A stretch of DNA of 5,797 bases from Candidatus Ethanoperedens thermophilum (lineage in GTDB: Archaea > Halobacteriota > Methanosarcinia > Methanosarcinales > EX4572-44): NCBI GenBank assembly GCA_012910725.1, contig WNEG01000109.1, positions 1 to 5,797 of the forward strand, written 5' to 3'. Position numbers and translations under genes: made by a program. Positions 1 to 3,822 of this stretch are shown piece after piece (the first letter of the stretch is position 1; every line of letters starts with the position of its first letter). The notes beneath the pieces are model-generated. The model was not told the origin of the DNA and ran no database searches. It worked only from the letters and a program-made list of their open reading frames with translations.

Positions 1-515
1 CTTCCTATATCTCCTAATTTATCAGATACCTCATCTCTTGTATAATCATCATTCCTTACTTTATCTAAATCTCCTAAGTAAAATATATCACCCTCATCAT
101 ATGTATTATTTGTAATATCCGCGTATGTTGCGGATAACACTAACTGCTTAAACTTCTTTATATCTTGATGACTCTCAGCATCTTTGAATGGAGATTCCAA
201 AACAAATCTTTTTTGAGGATAAAGAGTTGGGTAAGTTATCTCGATTTCTTCTCCATTGGGTTCTAACCTAATTTTTCCCTTAATGTCTTTTGCAGGACCT
301 AAACCTATATTTACAATTTTAACATCAAAAGAATCTCCAATATATAGTCTTGTTGGTTCTATTCTGAGGACGGGTATAAATTAATGTCTTCTTGCAATCC
401 CCATTTCCTTAACCATCTTTTTTGTTTGCCAAGCATAATAAGCAGTTATTAAAACTAAAAATACAGTAAGAATACTAATTGAATAGTCTTTTAGAAAGAA
501 CAATAATTCTACCAT
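1..515 (-). pseudogene. Small membrane-anchored protein, interrupted by an in-frame TAA; runs off the left edge
   Basis: I do not recognise a named family. Reading on the minus strand from ATG at 515-513, codons 1-44 give a short N-terminus, one hydrophobic segment (about residues 12-29, SISILTVFLVLITAYYAW) and a basic stretch QTKKMVKEM. A TAA follows at 383-381. The same frame then stays open for 126 more codons to the window edge, starting FIPVLRIEP and including VKIVNIGLGPAKDIKG, which looks like a beta-rich soluble domain. A membrane helix, a charged linker, then a P-x-L-x-I beta domain is a common layout for small membrane-tethered proteins, and the stop sits where that layout expects Q, E or K. 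No ATG, and no GTG or TTG close behind the stop, offers a restart. GAGTGAT (525-519) is a good ribosome binding site. The gene starts 9 bases after the methyltransferase stop, so it is the fourth gene of the restriction-modification operon. It may be a nonsense pseudogene, a sequencing error, or a genuine 44-residue membrane peptide. Confidence 0.6.
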
Positions 516-524
516 TTTATCACT

Positions 525-1454
525 CTAATGTATTATTTCATTTATTTTCCTCTGTTTTTGTTTATCTAAAATATCTTTAATTCGTTTCTCAGCTATCGTT
601 ACATATTCTTCTTCAATATCATAGCCAACAAATTTACGATTTTCCATTAAAGCTGCTACTGCAACTGTTCCACTGCCCATAAACGGGTCAAGTACCACAT
701 CGTTTTCAAAAGTGTAAAGTTTGATGCATCTTAGCGGTAATTCAACAGGAAATGGTGCCGGATGACCAATTTTTCTGGCAGATTCCGCTCTAAAAGTCCA
801 GATGCTTTTTGTTAGTTCCAAAAATTCGTCTCTGGTCATCGTTGCTTTCTCGTTATTATGATTCTCTCTTGAGAAAGTATCTTTAGAAAAAACCAAAATA
901 TACTCATGAATATCTCGTAATACTGGATTTTTTGCAGAGAGCCAACTGCCCCATGCAGTTGACGGGCTTGCAGATGCTGCCTTATTCCAGATTACTTCAC
1001 CTCGCATTAAAAAACCAAGTTTTAACATATCTTCTATGATAAATATATGAAGAGGAATGTATGGTTTTCTTCCTAAGTTAGCGATATTAATACAAACTCT
1101 TCCTCCAGGAACAAGAACTCTATGAACATCTTTCCAAACTCTTGATAAAAAGTCTCTGTATTCCTGAAGAGATAGATTTTCATCATATTCTTTTCCAACA
1201 TTATAGGGAGGCGAAGTTATCATCAAATGAACACTGTTATCAGGTAACTCTTTCATTTTTTCGCTTGATTTACAAAATACTTTGTTAATGTTTTCTTTGG
1301 TAATCTTATTTTCTACAAATTTCACTCTTTTTTCTGTCGGCAATCCTGTGTATAAACGACTCTTATAAAATTTTGATGAATCGTGATTCATTCTACCGGG
1401 AGCACCAAAAGCGCTTGTTTTCGTTCCGTTTTTTCTGCTTACCAATTTTATCAA
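525..1454 (-). CDS. Site-specific DNA methyltransferase, beta class (N4-cytosine or N6-adenine), type II R-M
   Basis: This protein transfers a methyl group from S-adenosylmethionine to an exocyclic amino group in a specific DNA site and so protects it from the partner endonuclease. The 309 residues carry catalytic motif IV TSPPYN at 80-85 and, later, the AdoMet-binding motif DPFMGSGT at 256-263, followed by FVGYDIEEEY at about 275-284. Motif IV before motif I is the beta-class order (N6_N4_Mtase fold). SPPY is most often seen in N4-cytosine enzymes, but some adenine enzymes share it, so the modified base is not settled. The segment between, with TAWGSWLSAKNPVLRDIHEY at 166-185, and the region to about 215 would hold target recognition. 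HPAPFPVELP (231-240) is the usual helix before motif I. The N-terminal FGAPGRMNHDSSKFYKSRLY block (16-35) resembles an extension seen in related methyltransferases, which supports an early start. The start is TTG at 1454-1452, overlapping the nuclease stop as TTGA; a second in-frame TTG (1445-1443) is better spaced from the GAGGGG site. Confidence 0.93.
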   Translation of the reverse strand: MIKLVSRKNGTKTSAFGAPGRMNHDSSKFYKSRLYTGLPTEKRVKFVENKITKENINKVFCKSSEKMKELPDNSVHLMITSPPYNVGKEYDENLSLQEYRDFLSRVWKDVHRVLVPGGRVCINIANLGRKPYIPLHIFIIEDMLKLGFLMRGEVIWNKAASASPSTAWGSWLSAKNPVLRDIHEYILVFSKDTFSRENHNNEKATMTRDEFLELTKSIWTFRAESARKIGHPAPFPVELPLRCIKLYTFENDVVLDPFMGSGTVAVAALMENRKFVGYDIEEEYVTIAEKRIKDILDKQKQRKINEIIH

Positions 1455-2335
1455 CCCCTCATTAAACTCAAAAACTTCTCTGCTTTTCTCTCATAAGTTT
1501 CTTCCCTATTGGCAATTTCAACAAATTTTCCTAATTCGTGTTTAGCTTTCATTCCAGCAAAGAACATTTGGTCTTCTTTCAATAAAGTCAAAAGATTATT
1601 CTTAAATTCTGAAAATGAATCAAATCTGAGAAAGCCTTCCTCCTCTGTGGATTTTATGTTCTCTCCATTATTATCTAATGGAGTAGGATTTAATGACCAG
1701 AAACCTTGTATTATTCCATAATTTTTCAGGTTATCAACTTTTTTATAATAGCTTTTTGCTACAGGAGTATTTCCTAAAATAATTATAGGGATTCTTGCAG
1801 AATTTAATGATGCGATTCTTACACTTATGCTTTTTCCAATTGCTTTAAGCATACTGTCTGATCTCAATAGTCCAGGATTTCCTTGATGTGTTTGATAGTC
1901 TCCCAAACATTTCAAAGAATAATTTGAATTCTCTTTAACTAGTTCCCAATTCCACACAATAGACATCTTAACCTCGAAGATAGCAATTATATCCTCTGGC
2001 TTTTGAAATACAGAATTAGTTTTACATATTGCCACATCAGCAGGAGACACCTTAGTTAATTCCAACTCTTCACAAACAACATTTCTCACAGCATGAGCAT
2101 TCAAATCTTTTGCAATTTTATCTATAACTTCGCAAGACCACTTCTCTGTAAATGCTCCAATAAATGAATTTCTACTTTGTAATGTGGTTTTTACGCCTTT
2201 ATATTTTTTCGGCCAATAAGCGTAATGCTTTCCATCTCTTGTTGTATAGAATAATTTCTCTGGAGTTGCTATCTCTAAAGATTTAGTAAAGAAATCCGTT
2301 TCTTTGTCTTTTGACCACAAATTATTATCTACCAT
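1451..2335 (-). CDS. Type II restriction endonuclease, PD-(D/E)XK superfamily
   Basis: This is the likely cutting partner of the adjacent methyltransferase. The 294 residues show a PD-(D/E)XK-like core: SPADVAI with D100, then IIAIFEVKMS with E121 and K123 as the E-x-K pair on the next strand. An upstream helix GAFTEKWSCEVI (60-71) offers E65 as the extra acidic residue common in this fold. These three acids and the lysine would bind Mg2+ and hydrolyse the DNA backbone. After the core come a polar region with GDYQTHQGNPGLLRSDSML (145-163), a strand ending in IPIIILGNTP (182-191), and a charged helical C-terminus. I cannot assign a named family or cutting site; the call rests on the motif, the length and the position directly upstream of a methyltransferase. 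The start is ATG 2335-2333, with GTGA 4-5 bases upstream. It overlaps the RHH gene by 7 bases and the methyltransferase by 4, so it is probably made only through the shared operon transcript. Confidence 0.8.
   Translation of the reverse strand: MVDNNLWSKDKETDFFTKSLEIATPEKLFYTTRDGKHYAYWPKKYKGVKTTLQSRNSFIGAFTEKWSCEVIDKIAKDLNAHAVRNVVCEELELTKVSPADVAICKTNSVFQKPEDIIAIFEVKMSIVWNWELVKENSNYSLKCLGDYQTHQGNPGLLRSDSMLKAIGKSISVRIASLNSARIPIIILGNTPVAKSYYKKVDNLKNYGIIQGFWSLNPTPLDNNGENIKSTEEEGFLRFDSFSEFKNNLLTLLKEDQMFFAGMKAKHELGKFVEIANREETYERKAEKFLSLMRG
1455..1460 (-). promoter_or_regulatory. Ribosome binding site GAGGGG ahead of the methyltransferase
   Basis: On the minus strand GAGGGG lies inside the last codons of the endonuclease (…ATGAGGGGTTGA). 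It touches the first TTG (1454) with no spacer but stands 9 bases before a second in-frame TTG at 1445. On spacing alone, translation would begin at the second TTG and lose three residues (MIK). Overlap with the nuclease stop implies coupled translation by terminating ribosomes. Confidence 0.5.
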
Positions 2336-2478
2336 TTTTTCACGCCATTTCGTTTAGTTTCTTTAATCATAAAATTCTCAATCTGCTTTGATAAAATCCA
2401 TCCATTTCTATCGCATATTTCCTTATACTTTTTATAAGCTTCTTCGTCTAAACTTAGCGAAATAATCTTTTTAGCCAT
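2329..2478 (-). CDS. Small ribbon-helix-helix protein, putative R-M operon regulator
   Basis: This 49-residue protein reads MAKKIISLSLDEEAYKKY at its start. A short strand KKIISLSL (3-10) is followed by a helix DEEAYKKYKEICDRNG (11-26) and a second helix beginning SKQIENFMIKE (30-40). That is the strand-helix-helix pattern of MetJ/Arc/CopG-type repressors, which dimerise through the strand and insert it into the DNA major groove; K3, K4 and S7 would face DNA. Its stop TAG (2331-2329) lies inside the start of the endonuclease gene, giving a 7-base overlap, so it is first in the restriction-modification operon and translationally coupled to it. Known R-M controller proteins are mostly helix-turn-helix, so an RHH protein here is less usual. 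The role as controller is inferred from position, size and fold. An in-frame upstream ATG at 2490-2488 would add MGLK; both starts are plausible. Confidence 0.75.
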   Translation of the reverse strand: MAKKIISLSLDEEAYKKYKEICDRNGWILSKQIENFMIKETKRNGVKKW

Positions 2479-2499
2479 TTTCAACCCCATAAACTTTAT

Positions 2500-2518
2500 T
2501 TATATAATCTTATATAAA
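2500..2518 (-). promoter_or_regulatory. Tandem TTATATAA boxes: archaeal TATA promoter and candidate operator
   Basis: Two identical self-complementary octamers TTATATAA sit at 2500-2507 and 2510-2517, spaced exactly 10 bp. On the minus strand the outer one forms TTTATATAA, a good archaeal TATA box. Box centres lie about 24 and 26 bases before the two in-frame ATGs (2490 and 2478) of the RHH gene, so transcripts would be leaderless or nearly so. Tandem sites one helical turn apart suit a pair of RHH dimers, and binding there would block TBP. The TATA role is well supported by sequence; the operator role is inference. Confidence 0.6.
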
Positions 2519-2546
2519 GATAAAAAAGATAATTTATAAAACTTTC

Positions 2547-2587
2547 GACGCCCCCCCATTTAATTCAATTGATTCAAGACGCCCCCC
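2547..2587. repeat. Direct repeat GACGCCCCCC, 31 bp apart, upstream of the R-M promoter
   Basis: GACGCCCCCC occurs at 2547-2556 (followed by one more C) and again at 2578-2587. Between them is an AT-rich spacer containing the palindrome TCAATTGA and two copies of ATTCAA. The G/C tracts stand out sharply from the AT-rich surroundings. The 31-bp period is close to three helical turns. The role is unknown; it could be an activator site upstream of the R-M promoter or the scar of an insertion. Confidence 0.5.
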
Positions 2588-2719
2588 TAAATTTTAGTCT
2601 GCTTCGCAGAATTGATATAGCAAGAACTCAACTCTTCGTCGCTTCGCTCCTCGTCATTTTTTAGATGAGAACATAACAGCAGATATACGATTTCGCTTCG
2701 CTCCATCCAAATTTTTGCT
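2588..2719. other. Non-coding stretch dense in CTTCG, with a small TTC-loop hairpin
   Basis: I find no gene here. CTTCG recurs at about 2602, 2633, 2642 and 2696, and again at 2745 and 2780 just beyond; GTCGCTTCGCTCC and TTTCGCTTCGCTCC are near-copies. TCTGC (2598-2602) pairs with GCAGA (2606-2610) around a TTC loop, the same loop as in the hairpins near 3580 and 3620. TCCAAA (2706-2711) also pairs with TTTGGA (2719-2724). The stretch may be decayed repeat sequence. Confidence 0.4.
2598..2610. repeat. Short perfect inverted repeat with TTC loop
   Basis: TCTGC and GCAGA are perfectly complementary around TTC. The stem is only 5 bp, so alone it could be chance, but its loop and closing C-G pair match the two longer 9-bp hairpins downstream. 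Confidence 0.35.
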
Positions 2720-3133
2720 TTGGAACAATTGAGACTCGCAAAAACTTCGCATACACCGATACCGTTATCTGAAATAATGCTTCGGCGGAATCGAAATTCA
2801 TTAGACCATAAAGTATGTGGGGATGTGACCAAACTTTCGAAGCGATTGCCTACCGATTGCACTGCGTTTTTGGCTGAAGTGAAGGATCGCATCCATTCAA
2901 CCCAATACGAAGCCCTCAAATCGGCCAACAAGAAAATGGTCGTGCTTTATTGGGACATCAGCAATCTTGTTGTTGAGCGGCAGACCAACGCCGAGCAACT
3001 TGCAGCAGACACGCGTCAGGAATTTTCCGGCGTCAGCGGTTATTCCCGCAGAAATGTTTTCTACATGCGGGAATTTTACCTCGCTTACTGCGACCTGCCA
3101 AAAGTGCAGCCACTGGTTGCGCAAATCGGCTGA
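2720..3133 (+). pseudogene. N-terminal remnant of a YhcG/DUF1016-type PDDEXK nuclease
   Basis: From about residue 43 the frame matches the DUF1016 N-terminal domain of YhcG-type proteins: TAFLAEVKDRI, QYEALKSANKKMVVLYWDIS, VVERQTN, AADTRQEFSGVSGYSRRN and MREFYLAYCDLPKVQPLVAQ, the last ending near residue 135. Full-length members are about 350 residues, go on with a W-S-H-N-type motif just after QPLVAQIG, and end in a PD-(D/E)XK nuclease domain. Here GGC is followed by TGA (3131-3133) exactly where the tryptophan is expected, and the sequence beyond no longer looks like the family, so the nuclease domain is missing. The first about 40 residues have no recognisable match. The nominal start is TTG; ATG at 2777 or GTG at 2825 are alternatives and none has a convincing ribosome site. 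In intact form such proteins are linked to DNA processing and often sit near defence genes. I call it a truncated remnant. Confidence 0.7.
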
Positions 3134-3275
3134 CCGTCATCCTTGATTCGTCTATAACCGGGAGATGGGTGGTCTCGCCCGAGATTTCGTCGTCGGTCTC
3201 GTGGATCGGGATGCATATCTTTGTTTCACGGCTGATCTCACGGACGCATTCACGGATATACGTGCGATTTAACAC
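3132..3275 (-). pseudogene. Unrecognised coding-like fragment opposite the YhcG remnant
   Basis: On the minus strand from GTG at 3275 about 48 codons read like real protein: LNRTYIRECVREISRE, then CIPIHETDDEISGE and THLPVIDE. Codons favour C or G in third position (ATC, GAG, ACC, CTC), which is unlike the R-M operon. The frame then runs straight into the antisense of the YhcG remnant, so any homology must end near 3132. I do not recognise the family. It may be a broken end of a gene joined by rearrangement, or a chance open frame. Confidence 0.25.
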
Positions 3276-3400
3276 GCCATGTCCTGTCCTGTAGGTACTA
3301 ATTGGGGTCGAATGGTCGGTCTGCGCGTTCCAAGAGGACGTTTCTGGACGTGGAGGAAAGTATAAATGCACCTCGTTCTCTTGCTACTGAAATGTTATTT

Positions 3401-3421
3401 CTGTACAACGAAGTTGTGCAG
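3401..3421. repeat. Hairpin in tandem repeat copy 1
   Basis: CTGTACAAC (3401-3409) pairs with GTTGTGCAG (3413-3421) around GAA; eight pairs are Watson-Crick and one is T-G. The same structure recurs in copy 2 at 3482-3502 and, fully paired, at 3613-3633. Confidence 0.55.
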
Positions 3422-3574
3422 TTTCTGGACGTATGGGAAAGTATAAATGCACCTCGTTCTCTTGCTACTGAAATGTTATTTCTGTACAACGAAGTTGTGC
3501 AGTTTCTGGACGTATGGGAAAGTATAAACGCATCTCGTTCTCTTGCTACTGAAATTCGATACATATTTTCTGCA

Positions 3575-3595
3575 CTTGATTACTTCGTAATCAAG
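3575..3595. repeat. Perfect 9-bp hairpin with TTC loop, inside the insert of repeat copy 3
   Basis: CTTGATTAC (3575-3583) and GTAATCAAG (3587-3595) are perfectly complementary around TTC. There is no U-run after it, so a terminator reading is not convincing. It lies in the extra about 50 bases that distinguish copy 3 from the other copies. Confidence 0.7.
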
Positions 3596-3612
3596 AATTA
3601 CTATTATATTTG

Positions 3613-3633
3613 CTGCACAACGAAGTTGTGCAG
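3613..3633. repeat. Perfect 9-bp hairpin with GAA loop ending repeat copy 3
   Basis: CTGCACAAC (3613-3621) pairs perfectly with GTTGTGCAG (3625-3633) around GAA, which reads TTC on the other strand. In copies 1 and 2 the fourth base of the left arm is T, leaving a G-U pair in RNA read from the plus strand. Confidence 0.7.
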
Positions 3634-3818
3634 TTTCTTGATATCTCCACGAGCAGGTGCGTCCTGTCAAACTCGTCCCGGTCGGGGTTTCAGGTTTTGG
3701 ATACATGGAAACATGTCGAGTGTTTGGCCCGATCATCGCATAAGTTGACAGTTCCCATTCACACAATGCTTAAGAGATATGGCATGAATCTATTACTCCT
3801 CATGGCAGGGGTACTCAT
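3634..3818 (+). other. Region upstream of the glycoside hydrolase, no clear promoter
   Basis: I see no convincing TATA box close to the hydrolase start; CTTAAGAGATAT at about 3769-3780 is the only weak candidate. ACATG (3703-3707) pairs with CATGT (3712-3716) around GAAA, a GNRA-type loop, and CCCG/CGGG flank GT near 3677-3686. Either could fold in a leader RNA, but both stems are short. The sequence to 3650 is the decaying end of the tandem repeat. Confidence 0.35.
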
Positions 3819-3822
3819 ATGA
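3766..3822 (+). CDS. Possible 18-residue hydrophobic leader peptide overlapping the hydrolase start
   Basis: ATG at 3766 opens MLKRYGMNLLLLMAGVLI and stops at TGA 3820-3822, overlapping the hydrolase ATG (3819-3821) as ATGA. Two basic residues followed by a leucine-rich run resemble a tiny membrane peptide or a signal-peptide start. The ATGA overlap is the classic arrangement for coupled translation. There is no ribosome site before 3766, so it may be chance or the tail of a decayed upstream frame. Confidence 0.25.
   Translation: MLKRYGMNLLLLMAGVLI
3807..3812 (+). promoter_or_regulatory. Ribosome binding site AGGGGT for the glycoside hydrolase
   Basis: AGGGGT ends 6 bases before ATG 3819. 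The hydrolase frame has a stop TAA at 3771-3773 and no other start codon between it and 3819, so this site fixes the start. Confidence 0.55.

Larger units (their letters stand above)
3340..3633. repeat. 81-bp tandem repeat, two full copies plus a third expanded copy
   Basis: Copy 1 (3340-3420) and copy 2 (3421-3501) are both 81 bp and differ only at three adjacent bases near 3352-3354 (GGA against ATG). Copy 3 starts at 3502 and follows copy 2 for 54 bases with two changes. It then carries about 50 extra bases, including a perfect hairpin, before resuming the end of the unit at 3613-3632. A weak fourth start, GTTTCTTGATAT, follows. Each unit ends in a CTG.ACAAC / GTTGTGCAG hairpin around GAA. 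Near-identity of neighbouring copies means recent duplication. Because 81 is a multiple of three, both strands stay open across it, but copy 3's insert breaks the frame, so I see no good case for a protein here. Confidence 0.85.

Noticed and set aside
513..527. Readthrough or pyrrolysine at the methyltransferase TAG, fusing it in frame to the membrane protein
   Set aside because: The frames do match (TAG, three codons, then ATG), but a ribosome site directly precedes the ATG, the fusion would hit a TAA 44 codons on, and nothing shows pyrrolysine use here.
2587..2931. 114-codon minus-strand frame containing NDEERSDEE
   Set aside because: It is the antisense of the YhcG remnant and the CTTCG-rich stretch; the acidic repeat is simply the translation of the repeated CTTCG words.
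3340..3633. CRISPR array
   Set aside because: The repeats are 81 bp and directly abutting, with no unique spacers between short repeats and no cas genes in the window.
3575..3633. Pair of hairpins as a transcription terminator
   Set aside because: Neither stem is followed by a T-run on either strand, and archaeal termination relies mainly on T-tracts.
3703..3716. ACATG-GAAA-CATGT hairpin as a riboswitch
   Set aside because: A single 5-bp stem with a GNRA loop is too little; no further conserved structure was seen.
3302..3748. A 148-codon plus-strand frame across the tandem repeat with a 27-residue repeating peptide
   Set aside because: Openness follows from the 81-bp period; the opposite strand is equally open, copy 3's insert shifts the frame, and no ribosome site or known family supports it.
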